Assembly: GCF_900107165.1 (NCBI RefSeq) | Contig: NZ_FNOY01000005.1 | Span: 1-64,000 of the forward strand | Length of the DNA stretch: 64,000 bases | Reading direction: 5' to 3' | Origin: Nitrosomonas halophila | GTDB lineage: Bacteria > Pseudomonadota > Gammaproteobacteria > Burkholderiales > Nitrosomonadaceae | Part shown: one piece after another, positions 19,107 through 29,245 of the stretch | Layout of the letters: every line of letters begins with the position of its first letter | Position numbering within the stretch: the first letter of the stretch is position 1 | Position numbers and translations under genes: made by a program | The notes under the pieces: generated by a model | Database searches by the model: none | What the model saw: only the letters and a program-made list of their open reading frames with translations | What the model was told of the DNA's origin: nothing

Positions 19107-22100
19107 TCAAGATGTAGCCGTATGACTTTCAGCATGCAAGCAGTGATCAATCCATTGACTCGTCAGTTTTTCCTGGACACTGTTTTGCCGCAGGCGGGAA
19201 GCAAGCCCGCTAAAGTCGACCCAATCCAGTGGCTGATCCTGATTAAAGCAAGAAAAGACATATGACACCTCACCCGTGACAGGATCCTTCTGTGGCTGCA
19301 GGCACTGCGCGCAAATTTCTTTCATCATGCACTGCATCGGTGAATTGATCGAACCGACCGCAAAATGGCCTGCCTTCAAGTAGGGCGCCAGCTGCTGATG
19401 GCGGGCAGCGCCGACTGCAGCCATCATCCGGTCGGAACCGATCGCGATGATACGATCTGCTTCCTGCATAGCAATTGCAGGCTGCCCCAGCTCGCCACGA
19501 GCATATGCAACCATCGCCTGAACGATATTGCCAACATAACTCGCATCGCCCGGCCGCGATGGCTCGAAGCCTGGCGCCTCATCGCAACACCAGACGATGG
19601 TATCGGCGGCCGCCTCGATCTCGGCGACCTTATACCGATCGACCAATTTCTTGTAGCCTGCGAAGTACAATACCTTGCAGCCTGCCGCACGCGCTGCTGC
19701 ACCGATCGAAAACAATACTGCATTGCCCAATCCACCGCCAACCAGCACAACCGTTTCATTGGACACAATTTCGGTTGGCGTGCCTGTCGGGCCCATCAAC
19801 ACCACCGATTCACCGGGCTGGAGCAATGTACACAAATCTGCCGAGCCGCCCATTTCCAGCGCAATCAACGATACCAACCCTTTCGAGACATCTACCGCCG
19901 CACCAGTCAGCGCAATGCCCTCCATTGCCAGGCGCGTCTCCTCGGAAACCTTGGACAACGCCGCAAAATTTTGGAAACGGTAAAACTGCCCCGGCTGGAA
20001 ATGACGGGCAGCCAGTGGCGCATGGACAACCACCTCGATAATGGTGTCAGTCAGTCGCTCTACCTTATGCACTGTTGCTCGCAACAGAGACCCGAGTTCA
20101 TCCATGAAATCCGGCACCGGCGTACTTGCTGCCGGTGCAATCTGCGCCAGCACCCGGCTCACGACCGGATAACCCTGCTTGGCACTGGCCATAGCCTTGA
20201 CCACATTGCCCGAGTAAGAAGGATGCAGATCACCGAAATAACTGATGAACCGCCCATCATCCGAACGGCTGAGCAAAACCACTGCTTTTTCCGGTTTTGG
20301 ATTACCTCTGATCACGTCAACAGGCTGGCCTTGTTCATCGCAGGATGCGAAATAACGTCCGTTAAGCTTAAAGTTACCGGCATCTTCCCGCGCAAGTACG
20401 GTATTGGGCTGTGTCCCGGCCGCCACCAGAATTGCCCGTGCGGGCAAATCCACTTCCCGAGTCTTGTGCCAGCGACCTTCCTCATCCAGTGCCTGCACCG
20501 CAAACCGAATCGTTTGGGTATGCTCCCAGCGGTCCACATCAATCCGCAAAGGCGTCAGTCCTTCGGCAAAATAGATCCCTTCTTCCAGGGCTTTCTCTAC
20601 TTCTTCATGATTGAGCGTGTAAGAAGGGCTATCGATCAAACGTTTGCGATACGTGATCGTCGCGCCTCCCCAGGATCTTAACAACTGCGCAATCCGTGGC
20701 GTGCGGCCCTCCTGAGCAGCCTGTGCTTTCTCTTCCCGAATGGCGCGGGCATGATTCATGAACTCAGCTGCAATTTCCCGCTCTTCATCATCCCAGCCAG
20801 CCTCTACCACCGCCTTACCCTGTTTGGCCACCAATGTTTCATAGCGATGCAGGAATTTCTCCACTTGCACGGGATAATAGGCAAGCGCCTCGGTGGCCGC
20901 ATCAATGGCAGTCAACCCACCACCAATCACCACCACCGGCAAGCGCAACTGCATATTGGCAATGGAATCGCTTTGCGCAGCCCCGGTCAATTGCAGTGCC
21001 ATCAGAAAATCGGATGCTGCCCGCACCCCGCGCGCCAACCCATTGGGTAAATCCAGAATAGTCGGACGCCCAGCACCGGCGGCCAGCGCAATATGATCGA
21101 AACCCATGTTCCAGGCATCTTCAACGCTCAATGTACCGCCAAAACGTACCCCGCCAAAGAGCGCAAATTCGGCGCGCCGTTCCAGTAAAAGCCGGATCAG
21201 TTTCAGAAAATTCTTGTCCCAGCGGACCGTGATACCATACTCCGCAACCCCCCCAAAACCCATGGGCTGGCGCTCATTCAGATCCTCGCGCAAGGATTCG
21301 ACATCATGAATGGGCGTAAAAGGCATACGGACACCGTTCATGTCCACACCAGATATTCCGGCGTCCAAGGGCTCTATTTTCAGTCCATCCACGCCGATGA
21401 CCGTATGCCCATCATTCATCAGGTGGTGCGCCAAGGTATAGCCCGCAGGGCCCATTCCCACTACCAGTACTTTTTTGCCAGTGGGCGATTTGGGATAAGG
21501 CCGGTGCAGATCAAGCGGATTCCAGCGCGTCAACAGGCTATAAATCTCAAATCCCCATGGCAGCTCGAGCACATCCTTGAGCGTCCGCGTTTCCGCCTGC
21601 GGGATATTGACAGGATCTTGTTTCTGATAAATGCAGGATTTCATGCAATCATTGCAAATCCGGTGCCCCGTGCCGGCACACATTGGATTATCCAGCACGA
21701 TCATTGCCAGACTGCCCACCGCCACGCCCTGTGTCTTGAGTTTGTGAAACTCGGAGATACGCTCCTCCAATGGACAACCTGCCAGCAAAGCGCCGAGATC
21801 GCTTTTCTTGAACACCTTGCTCTCGGGCGCATCCTTCGATTTTTGCAAATACCCTTTCGAACAGGAATCCTTGCCCTGCTCGTGACACCAGATACAATAA
21901 TTGGCTTCGTCCAACGCACCGACCAGGTCAGTGCCAGTATCGGTCAGAGAAAAACCTTCCCGGTGACGCAAATGATCGAGATGATGCATCGTATAGCCCG
22001 CGCTGTCTTCAGTAACCAGCGACAGCAAATGCTGTGGATTCAGCTTGCGCGGGGACTTGAACAAAACACCCTGCCGAGTATGCGCCTGGCCTTCCGGCGT

Positions 22101-22661
22101 GCGCAGCGCCCATGCGGCATAATGCAAGGCCAGCTCAATCTGATTGGCATACTGGGCTTCATCTTCCATCCAGTCAGCAACATGCCTCGCAAACGCCAAC
22201 TCGGAAAAAGGCTGTCCGAATATTTCCACCAGTTTCTGTTCCAGTGTCAATCCGTCGATAGTCTGCAGCACCTGCTCACTCACCTTGGTTTTGGCACGCC
22301 GCTGTACGAATTGACGTTTACAAAAATAAAGCGGCGCCAGCTCATGATGCCGTTGGGCCAGGGCACGCACCTCATTGCCAATACCGAACAAAGTCGCGAT
22401 AAAGTCCTCCAACCAGGGCGCCAATTCTATCAGCAGGGCAGATTCGTCTTTCGTTGCCAGTGACTCAGGATGCTGACGCGCTTGATCCAGGCGGACTCGC
22501 AATGCCGCGTCACCTTCCTTGAGGACATCCAGAAATATTTGATCCAGCTTGACCAGACCCTCACGATCATATAACTCTCTGAAAGTCATGCCATAACCAA
22601 GCGCGAGGGTAGCCAAAGCAGTTGTCGAAGGATGGGCGGATGTTGAGGGTGAATCAATCAT
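19107..22661 (-). CDS. GltD-like FAD oxidoreductase fused to a PyrK/ferredoxin-reductase-type module
   Basis: 1184 residues. After a unique N-terminal part (about 1-250) come cysteine clusters (C-x-x-C and C-N-D-C-x-x-x-C, residues about 255-345) like the Fe-S domain of GltD-type subunits, then FAD-binding VLVVGMGPAGYTLA near 400 and NAD(P)-binding VVVIGGGLTAIDAA near 577. From about 860 a flavodoxin-reductase-like module follows (FQPGQFYRFQNF, GPTGTPTEI, VLVGGGLGNAV), ending with a [2Fe-2S] cysteine cluster C-M-M-K-x-I-C-A-Q-C...C like PyrK. The architecture suggests electron transfer between NAD(P)H and a ferredoxin or quinone-type partner, possibly bifurcation-like. Substrate unknown. It lies between the transhydrogenase and sulfate genes. 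Confidence 0.8.
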   Translation of the reverse strand: MIDSPSTSAHPSTTALATLALGYGMTFRELYDREGLVKLDQIFLDVLKEGDAALRVRLDQARQHPESLATKDESALLIELAPWLEDFIATLFGIGNEVRALAQRHHELAPLYFCKRQFVQRRAKTKVSEQVLQTIDGLTLEQKLVEIFGQPFSELAFARHVADWMEDEAQYANQIELALHYAAWALRTPEGQAHTRQGVLFKSPRKLNPQHLLSLVTEDSAGYTMHHLDHLRHREGFSLTDTGTDLVGALDEANYCIWCHEQGKDSCSKGYLQKSKDAPESKVFKKSDLGALLAGCPLEERISEFHKLKTQGVAVGSLAMIVLDNPMCAGTGHRICNDCMKSCIYQKQDPVNIPQAETRTLKDVLELPWGFEIYSLLTRWNPLDLHRPYPKSPTGKKVLVVGMGPAGYTLAHHLMNDGHTVIGVDGLKIEPLDAGISGVDMNGVRMPFTPIHDVESLREDLNERQPMGFGGVAEYGITVRWDKNFLKLIRLLLERRAEFALFGGVRFGGTLSVEDAWNMGFDHIALAAGAGRPTILDLPNGLARGVRAASDFLMALQLTGAAQSDSIANMQLRLPVVVIGGGLTAIDAATEALAYYPVQVEKFLHRYETLVAKQGKAVVEAGWDDEEREIAAEFMNHARAIREEKAQAAQEGRTPRIAQLLRSWGGATITYRKRLIDSPSYTLNHEEVEKALEEGIYFAEGLTPLRIDVDRWEHTQTIRFAVQALDEEGRWHKTREVDLPARAILVAAGTQPNTVLAREDAGNFKLNGRYFASCDEQGQPVDVIRGNPKPEKAVVLLSRSDDGRFISYFGDLHPSYSGNVVKAMASAKQGYPVVSRVLAQIAPAASTPVPDFMDELGSLLRATVHKVERLTDTIIEVVVHAPLAARHFQPGQFYRFQNFAALSKVSEETRLAMEGIALTGAAVDVSKGLVSLIALEMGGSADLCTLLQPGESVVLMGPTGTPTEIVSNETVVLVGGGLGNAVLFSIGAAARAAGCKVLYFAGYKKLVDRYKVAEIEAAADTIVWCCDEAPGFEPSRPGDASYVGNIVQAMVAYARGELGQPAIAMQEADRIIAIGSDRMMAAVGAARHQQLAPYLKAGHFAVGSINSPMQCMMKEICAQCLQPQKDPVTGEVSYVFSCFNQDQPLDWVDFSGLASRLRQNSVQEKLTSQWIDHCLHAESHTATS

Positions 22662-22806
22662 GTTTATTCAGGTATTTTTACGTAGGATAATGGGAACAAA
22701 TAGCTGGATTCATACTCCCGGCAGACCCGGATCATTTGCAGGCTTTCCAGGAGTATCAATAATAGCTATATCAAACAGCGCCAAGCCTTAACCGGGAGTT
22801 CCAGGT

Positions 22807-24090
22807 TTAGTCTTCCGAATCACAGATCATGCCGGCGGCCACCGTGTTATTGGTAATCTCATCGATCAGAATAAAACAGCCGGTGCCGTGACTGTTCACA
22901 TAGGTGTCCACAACCAGCGGCAGCTGCACTTTCATCCCGACACGAGCGATATCGTTCATGCTGAGCGTATCGGTCATTTCATGATTCATGGTATTGACAT
23001 CCACGCGGTAATCGATCCGGGCAATCAAACCCTTGACCATACGCGTCGTATGCTTGACGATATATTTCCGCCTGGGATCAAATCCGCTCTCAGACAGCCA
23101 GCAAAGCATGGCATCGAATTCACGGATGGTGCGGGGCGGTTTGCCAGAATTGACCAGCATGTCGCCCCGCGAAATATCCAGGTGGTCTTCAATTGTCAAC
23201 GTTACGGACTGGGGTGCGAAAGCACTTTCCAGCGCATCGTTATAGAACAGGATTTCCTTAATGTGCGAGGTCAAACCGGAAGGCAACACGGTGACCGCAT
23301 CTCCCTTGCGCACCACACCGGATTCGATACGCCCCATATAGCCGCGGAAATCATGCAACGCCTCCGTTTGCGGGCGACAGACCCACTGCACCGGAAAACG
23401 AAAATCTTTCGTGTTGAGATCATGCTCGATATCGATGGTCTCCAGCAATTCCAGCAAAGGCTTGCCGCTATACCAGTCCAGCCGGTCGCCCCGCTCCACC
23501 ACCATATCCCCGAGTAGAGCGGACATGGGAATATAATCGATGGAACGCAACCCCAATCTTTGGGCAAAAGCAGCAAAATCGGCACAGATGCGCTCGAAAA
23601 CTTCCTGGGAATAATCCACAAGATCCATCTTGTTGACGGCCACAACCAAATGCGGAATACCCACCAAACTGGCCAGGAAGGCATGCCGCCTCGATTGTGT
23701 CAGTACGCCCTTGCGCGCATCGATCAGGATAATAGCCAGGTTGGCGGTAGAAGCACCCGTCACCATGTTCCTGGTATATTGCTCATGCCCGGGCGTATCA
23801 GCGATAATGAATTTACGTTTAGGAGTGGTGAAATAACGGTAGGCCACATCGATGGTAATTCCCTGCTCCCGCTCTGCCTGCAGACCATCCGTCAGCAAAG
23901 AGAGGTCGACTTTTTCCATACCACGCTTGCTGGAAGTATGGGCAATGGAACTCAGCTGATCCTCGAATATGGATTTCGAATCATGCAGCAAGCGCCCGAT
24001 CAGGGTGCTTTTCCCATCATCCACGCTTCCGGCAGTAATAAATCGAAGCAACTCGGCACGATCGAGTCCGACATTTTCAACGACTGACAT
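22807..24090 (-). CDS. cysN: Sulfate adenylyltransferase subunit 1 (GTPase)
   Basis: GTPase subunit of ATP sulfurylase that drives APS formation with CysD. 427 residues without a fused APS kinase domain. GTPase motifs: GSVDDGKSTLIGRLL (P-loop), ADTPGHEQYTRNM (G3), NKMD (G4). EF-Tu-like domains II and III follow. Downstream of cysD by 59 bases. Absence of CysC domain fits direct APS reduction by the cysH product nearby. Confidence 0.97.
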   Translation of the reverse strand: MSVVENVGLDRAELLRFITAGSVDDGKSTLIGRLLHDSKSIFEDQLSSIAHTSSKRGMEKVDLSLLTDGLQAEREQGITIDVAYRYFTTPKRKFIIADTPGHEQYTRNMVTGASTANLAIILIDARKGVLTQSRRHAFLASLVGIPHLVVAVNKMDLVDYSQEVFERICADFAAFAQRLGLRSIDYIPMSALLGDMVVERGDRLDWYSGKPLLELLETIDIEHDLNTKDFRFPVQWVCRPQTEALHDFRGYMGRIESGVVRKGDAVTVLPSGLTSHIKEILFYNDALESAFAPQSVTLTIEDHLDISRGDMLVNSGKPPRTIREFDAMLCWLSESGFDPRRKYIVKHTTRMVKGLIARIDYRVDVNTMNHEMTDTLSMNDIARVGMKVQLPLVVDTYVNSHGTGCFILIDEITNNTVAAGMICDSED

Positions 24091-24149
24091 GTACTAGATG
24101 AACCTTTGAAGAAAAGTAAAATTAAGATGGGGAATGATTAAACTTTGGA

Positions 24150-25055
24150 TTAGAAATAGCCTTCCCGTTTGCGCAATTCCATCGACGCTTCGGATGTCTG
24201 ATCATCCATGCGCGTCGCGCCACGTTCAGTGATACGGGTCAGCACGGTCTCGGCAATGATTTCCTCGACATTGCTGGCTTGAGACGCCACTGGACAAGTA
24301 CAGCTCATATCTCCAACCGTGCGGAACCGCACCATCATGCTCTCCACATGCTCGTCCGCTCCAGGTTGAACCAAGCTCGAGACCGGCAACAATCCGCTGT
24401 TCCGCGGAATGACCTCCCGCTGATGTGCGAAATAAATGGATGGCACCTCCAGGCGTTCGCGCCCGATATATTCCCACACATCCAGTTCTGTCCAGTTGCT
24501 GATAGGAAACACCCGGATATTTTCCCCGGGGTGAGTACGCGTGTTGAACAGGCTCCATAACTCCGGGCGCTGATTTTTTGGATCCCATTGGCCGAATTCA
24601 TCTCGGAACGAGAAAATGCGTTCTTTTGCACGCGCCTTTTCCTCATCCCGGCGTGCACCACCGATACAGGCATCGAATCCAAATTCCGCAATCGCATCCA
24701 GCAAAGTGATTGATTGAAACGGGTTGCGGCTCTGGTTTTCGGAACGCAGGACCACCCGCCCGCGCTGAATGGAATCCTCCATGCTGCGAACAATCAGACG
24801 TTCACCCAGCTCCTTGGCCCGGTAATCACGAAACTCGATAACTTCCGGGAAATTATGGCCAGTATCGATATGCATCAAAGGGAACGGGAAACGGCCTGGC
24901 CGGAAAGCCTTCTCTGCCAGCCGCAACAAGACCACTGAATCCTTGCCACCCGAAAACAGCAATACCGGATTCGCGCATTCTGCCGCCACTTCCCGCATGA
25001 TATGGACCGCCTCACTTTCCAGGGCATCCAAATGTGTAAAAGCTCGATGATTCAT
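24150..25055 (-). CDS. cysD: Sulfate adenylyltransferase subunit 2
   Basis: Catalytic ATP-pyrophosphatase subunit making APS from sulfate and ATP. 301 residues. PP-loop LLFSGGKDSVVLLRLA near residue 35, MHIDTGHNFPEV, the GGARRDEEKARAKERIFS block, and the C-terminal RTVGDMSCTCPV and SEASMELRKREGYF. Part of cysI-cysH-cysD-cysN, all on the minus strand with short gaps. Confidence 0.97.
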   Translation of the reverse strand: MNHRAFTHLDALESEAVHIMREVAAECANPVLLFSGGKDSVVLLRLAEKAFRPGRFPFPLMHIDTGHNFPEVIEFRDYRAKELGERLIVRSMEDSIQRGRVVLRSENQSRNPFQSITLLDAIAEFGFDACIGGARRDEEKARAKERIFSFRDEFGQWDPKNQRPELWSLFNTRTHPGENIRVFPISNWTELDVWEYIGRERLEVPSIYFAHQREVIPRNSGLLPVSSLVQPGADEHVESMMVRFRTVGDMSCTCPVASQASNVEEIIAETVLTRITERGATRMDDQTSEASMELRKREGYF

Positions 25056-25087
25056 TTTGATTTATTTGATAACACCTTAAGTGTAGA

Positions 25088-25780
25088 TTACTTTTTTTCG
25101 ACATGCAGGCCGCATTCCTTGGAATCCGGATTTTCCCACCACCAGCGCCCCGACCGGACATCTTCACCCGGCGTGATCGCCCGGGTGCAAGGCGCGCAAC
25201 CAATGCTGGGGTAGAACCGATCGTGCAATGCATTGTAGGGCACATCATGCTGTTTGATGTAATCCCACACATTCTGATGGGTCCAGTGACACAGCGGATT
25301 GAATTTATGCAAGCCGTGTTCGCTGTCATAGGCCGAGATTTCCAGGCTGTCACGTGTCACGGCCTGTTCACGCCGCATTCCTGTAATCCAGGCCTTTTTC
25401 CCTGCCAGCGCCCGCTTCAGAGGCTCGACCTTGCGCAAATAGCAGCAACTTTTCCGCAAGGCGATGCTCTTGTAGAAACCGTTCGGGCCATGCTGCGCGA
25501 CATAGTCTTCAGTCGACGCCGCATCCGGGCAATAGGCCCGGATGGAAACAGCGTAACGGTCCTTCACTGCCTGCATCAGATCGTAGGTTTCTTGCGGCAA
25601 ACGGCCGGTATCAAGCGTAAAGATCACAATCTGCGGATAGTGACGCGCAATCAGGTCTGTCAGCACCATGTCTTCGGCACCGAAACTATTGGCGAACACC
25701 GCTGGTGCATAGTTTTGCTGGATATCCTCCAGCACACTGCACAACTGCTCAACCTTCTGTTGCAAATCCTGTTGACTCAT
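25088..25780 (-). CDS. cysH: Adenylylsulfate (APS) reductase, CysH family
   Basis: Thioredoxin-dependent reduction of APS to sulfite. 230 residues. The paired cysteines KSCCYLRK and GCAPCTRAI (Cys-Cys...Cys-x-x-Cys) that bind a [4Fe-4S] cluster mark the APS-using rather than PAPS-using type; FTLDTGRLPQET and TGMRREQ are further family motifs. The catalytic C-terminal Cys is in KECGLH. 32 bases separate it from cysD, 29 from cysI. Confidence 0.95.
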   Translation of the reverse strand: MSQQDLQQKVEQLCSVLEDIQQNYAPAVFANSFGAEDMVLTDLIARHYPQIVIFTLDTGRLPQETYDLMQAVKDRYAVSIRAYCPDAASTEDYVAQHGPNGFYKSIALRKSCCYLRKVEPLKRALAGKKAWITGMRREQAVTRDSLEISAYDSEHGLHKFNPLCHWTHQNVWDYIKQHDVPYNALHDRFYPSIGCAPCTRAITPGEDVRSGRWWWENPDSKECGLHVEKK

Positions 25781-25809
25781 GCGCGTTCGATCAGACCAAG
25801 CCTACGCAA

Positions 25810-27909
25810 TCAGGCCACTGAAGCTGACTGGGTTTCCTGCCGGCTTGATGAAGCTGCTCCAGTTTGGGGCAGTGCACCGGCCAAATCCAGCTGACGGTCA
25901 AAATCCATACAGAATGCCGCAACATCATTCGTCCAGCCGTCCATTTCAGCGTACCACTCGGTCAGCAACTGATCATTCAACTCTTCCGCAGGTTTTGAGA
26001 AATAGTGCGCAAAGTTTGCCAGCGATTTGGCCAAAGCCGGTTTGGCGGGCAACACTTGCAGCAATTCCTCCGCCTGCTCGGCCAGCGTGTCGCATTTGCG
26101 CCCGCCAACCAGCTGGGTCAATCCTTGGCCAATCAGCCAGGCGATTGCCTCGGCACATTTCGCAGATTCCTCAAACTTGCGCTGGAACTTCAAGGCATTC
26201 CGGTAATTTCGCTCGTTTGCAGCATCAAAGAATGTGGTACCGATCTGTACCTGCTTGGCGCCTGCGCATTCGCCACCGCCCAGTTGCAACACCCTGAAAT
26301 CGTCAGTGTGACCATGATCGCGCACGACCGACAGCACTTCCTCAGCATTGACAGCCATCAGGTCGGCCATCAACTCCACGAAATAGTCCTTACCCTTGCG
26401 GCGTGTCCAATTAAAAAATGATTCGCTATCGGCGCGATCAGCAGCATAGGCAGCCTGAACTCGGTCGATGGCCGATTCAATACGGGCACTCGGCACCGAT
26501 GGCCCTTTGAAAGCCAGTCCGCCTGCAGCCATGCCGTTGCCACCAAAATACATTTGGTAATGTGGCACCAGCTTGCCGTGCATGCGTTTGCCCTCGCCAT
26601 AGATGCCAATATCACCCGCTTCCGGCTGCGCACAACCATTGTGGCATCCCGACACACGGATACGGAGATCATGCTCACCCCCGGACAGCTTACCCCCTAC
26701 CGTCGGGCTCGATGTAATACCCAAACGGCAAGTGGAAGTACCCGGGCAGGCCACGACATCGTCACCGGCCTTGGGCAAGCCCAGTCCCAAATCGGCCAGT
26801 ACCGCCTGAATATCCGCCAGCTGGGCCTGCGGCACATTGACCAGCATCAGATTCTGATCCTGGGTGGTGCGAATTTCCGCTAAATCGAACCGCTTCAATA
26901 GCCCGGAAAGCCCCCGCATTTGTGGCACCGTCAACTGCCCAAGCCGCACGCTGATTGGCAGCACATGCAATCCAGCCTGTTTCTGTTCGTAAATTTCACG
27001 TGGTGCACCTTGTCCCGGGGCCGCGACATCGGTTCTGCCAGTTGTCCATTCGCCTTTGGGGTAGCCTTGATTCTGCAAGGCTTCTTTGACGCGAGCCAAT
27101 TCCTCCTGATATTTTTCGACGAAGCCCGCCTCACCGAACCGGTCCACCAGGAACTTGATGCGTGACTTGGCGCGCTTGACCCGGTCGGAATACTTGTTGT
27201 GCACGGTCAGCACCGCCTCGATCACCAGGAACAGGTCCTTTTCCTCGACGAACGACTCAACAACAATCGCTTCATGGGGTTTATGCCCGAGGCCACCGCC
27301 GACCAGCACCTTGAAGCCGAAACGCCCATCCTCGTTTTTGACAGCCACCACCCCCAAATCATGGATCATCGCTTGCGCACAATCCGATTCACAACCCGAA
27401 AAGCTGATTTTGAATTTGCGCGGCATCAACTGATTGAGCGGCTTGCGCAGAAAATGCCGTACCGTGCCATTGAGATGCTGGGTAATATCGGTATGTTCAC
27501 GTGGACATACCCCGGTCAGCGGACAGGCCGTAATATTGCGAATCGTATTGCCGCAGGCTTCGCGCGTCGTCAATCCACCTTTTGACAACTTGCGCATGAC
27601 AACTGACGTATCCGTCAGTGGCACATAATGCAGTTGTATATCCTGGCGCGTTGTAATATGCGCTTCGCCACGTTGCGTGTGATGTTCAACGACATCGGCA
27701 ATTGCATCGAGTTGCGTCCCGACCAGACGTCCGCCGGGGATCTTGACGCGTACCATGTTCACGCCTTCCTGACGCTGGCCGTAGATGCCCATTTGCAAAC
27801 GGGTGGCCGTAAAACGGTCTGCATCGATCTGGCCATTCAAGAAACCTTGCAAGGCTTGTTCGTAGGCGTCGATTTCCTCGTTGTCAGCAAGATCAGTCAA
27901 ATAATCCAT
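25810..27909 (-). CDS. cysI: Sulfite/nitrite reductase hemoprotein (siroheme, [4Fe-4S]) with C-terminal extension
   Basis: Six-electron reduction of sulfite to sulfide. 699 residues from the ATG at 27909, which has GGAGAG upstream; a TTG at 27972 would add 21 unlikely residues. Two ferredoxin-like half domains plus siroheme-Fe-S cysteines C-P-G-T-S-T-C (near 388) and C-H-N-G-C (near 423) with SGCESDCAQ in the first half. After the last Cys the usual tail is about 90 residues, but here about 270 follow, so roughly 180 residues (25810-26350) are an added C-terminal domain with a GGGECAGA motif and helical NERNYRNALKF segment. No cysJ or flavoprotein gene is adjacent. Head of the cys gene set and divergent from cysB. 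Confidence 0.93.
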   Translation of the reverse strand: MDYLTDLADNEEIDAYEQALQGFLNGQIDADRFTATRLQMGIYGQRQEGVNMVRVKIPGGRLVGTQLDAIADVVEHHTQRGEAHITTRQDIQLHYVPLTDTSVVMRKLSKGGLTTREACGNTIRNITACPLTGVCPREHTDITQHLNGTVRHFLRKPLNQLMPRKFKISFSGCESDCAQAMIHDLGVVAVKNEDGRFGFKVLVGGGLGHKPHEAIVVESFVEEKDLFLVIEAVLTVHNKYSDRVKRAKSRIKFLVDRFGEAGFVEKYQEELARVKEALQNQGYPKGEWTTGRTDVAAPGQGAPREIYEQKQAGLHVLPISVRLGQLTVPQMRGLSGLLKRFDLAEIRTTQDQNLMLVNVPQAQLADIQAVLADLGLGLPKAGDDVVACPGTSTCRLGITSSPTVGGKLSGGEHDLRIRVSGCHNGCAQPEAGDIGIYGEGKRMHGKLVPHYQMYFGGNGMAAGGLAFKGPSVPSARIESAIDRVQAAYAADRADSESFFNWTRRKGKDYFVELMADLMAVNAEEVLSVVRDHGHTDDFRVLQLGGGECAGAKQVQIGTTFFDAANERNYRNALKFQRKFEESAKCAEAIAWLIGQGLTQLVGGRKCDTLAEQAEELLQVLPAKPALAKSLANFAHYFSKPAEELNDQLLTEWYAEMDGWTNDVAAFCMDFDRQLDLAGALPQTGAASSSRQETQSASVA

Positions 27910-28303
27910 TCCATCTCTCCATAGCTTCCATGGCATTATGCATATATCCACGGAATAATTTTCAACAGCCAAAACATGCTATTTTATCCGATAACCGCCC
28001 GCTGCGTAACGTCATTGTCAGAAAATAGTCAGAAAATTCAGGGTCAAGCTGTAAAAAAAGCCTCATTGAGCCAGCATCATACGCACTCAAGATCGATCAG
28101 CGATTTCCAGCGGGTGATAGCGGCAGAAAATAAGTCCCTCATCCAACTTACCAATATACCGCTCGCAGCGATATGCTTGCAGATGCAATATCATGCACTG
28201 CTACGCAGAATAAACTTCTCGTATTTCTAACAGAATAACAAAAATCTTATATAATATAAAATAATATTATTTTACAAGCATATAACCCGCGCTAATAATA
28301 TCC
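27910..28303. promoter_or_regulatory. Divergent cysI/cysB control region
   Basis: A 394-base gap between the minus-strand cys genes and plus-strand cysB, no gene within it. The part nearest cysB is very AT-rich, including a perfect 16-base palindrome AAAATAATATTATTTT at 28258-28273. Expected site for CysB action on both sides; exact operators not identifiable. Confidence 0.5.
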
Positions 28304-29245
28304 ATGAAACTTCAGCAATTACGCTATCTCTCCGAGATCGCCAGGCAACAGCTCAATCTTTCCAAAGCCGCCGAAGCCCTGCACACTTCACAACCTGGCA
28401 TCAGCCGACAAATTCAATTACTGGAACAGGAACTGGGGGTGGAAATTTTCATACGCAATGGCAAGCGCATCACCAAAATCACGCCGCCAGGGCAGGCCAT
28501 TCTCGAAATCGCAAGAAGAATGCTCCAGGATGCGGATAATCTGAGAAGAGTCGGAGAAGAATTCAACGACAAGGAAAGCGGCTCGCTCGTCATTGCAACC
28601 ACTCACACCCAGGCCCGGTACGCCCTGCCACCCATCATCAAACGATTCATCGAGCGCTATCCAAAAATCAGGCTCACCCTGCGCCAAGGCAGTCCCACCG
28701 AAATATCCACCTGGGTTGCTTCAGGCGAGGCGGATCTGGCTATCGCAACCGAAGCGATAGAGCTGTTCGACGAGCTGATCATGCTTCCCTGCTACCAATG
28801 GAACCGCTGCATCGTGGTACCCCCCCAACACCCGTTACTGGAACAGGAAAAATTGACCCTGGAATCTCTCGCACAATACACCATCATCACCTATGATTTT
28901 GCCTTCACCGGGCGCTCAAAAATCAACCAAGCTTTTGAGTCCAGGGGCCTGCAGCCCAACGTCGTCCTGACCGCCATCGATGCCGACGTAATCAAGACCT
29001 ATGTTGAAATCGGGCTGGGTGTAGGGATTCTCGCGCAAATGGCCTTCGACCCCGTACGCGATAAAGGTCTGCGCGCCATCGATGCCGCCCATCTCTTCGA
29101 ACCAAGCACCACCCGGATCGGCATCAGCCGCAGTTGCTACATCCGCAGCTACATCTACGACTTCATCGAAATGTTCGCTCCCCACTTGAACACGGAAACC
29201 ATCAAGCAGGCATTGGTCCATCCACAACGACAAGAACCAGCCTGA
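28304..29245 (+). CDS. cysB: LysR-family regulator CysB (or Cbl)
   Basis: Activator of sulfur assimilation responding to acetylserine. 313 residues. The winged HTH reads MKLQQLRYLSEIARQQLNLS then KAAEALHTSQPGISRQI, characteristic of CysB/Cbl; the effector domain has TTHTQARYALP and the LRQGSP motif (T-T-H-T-Q and Q-G-x-P, the ligand-binding residues of CysB). Divergent from the cysI-H-D-N set, which fits its role. Confidence 0.93.
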   Translation: MKLQQLRYLSEIARQQLNLSKAAEALHTSQPGISRQIQLLEQELGVEIFIRNGKRITKITPPGQAILEIARRMLQDADNLRRVGEEFNDKESGSLVIATTHTQARYALPPIIKRFIERYPKIRLTLRQGSPTEISTWVASGEADLAIATEAIELFDELIMLPCYQWNRCIVVPPQHPLLEQEKLTLESLAQYTIITYDFAFTGRSKINQAFESRGLQPNVVLTAIDADVIKTYVEIGLGVGILAQMAFDPVRDKGLRAIDAAHLFEPSTTRIGISRSCYIRSYIYDFIEMFAPHLNTETIKQALVHPQRQEPA

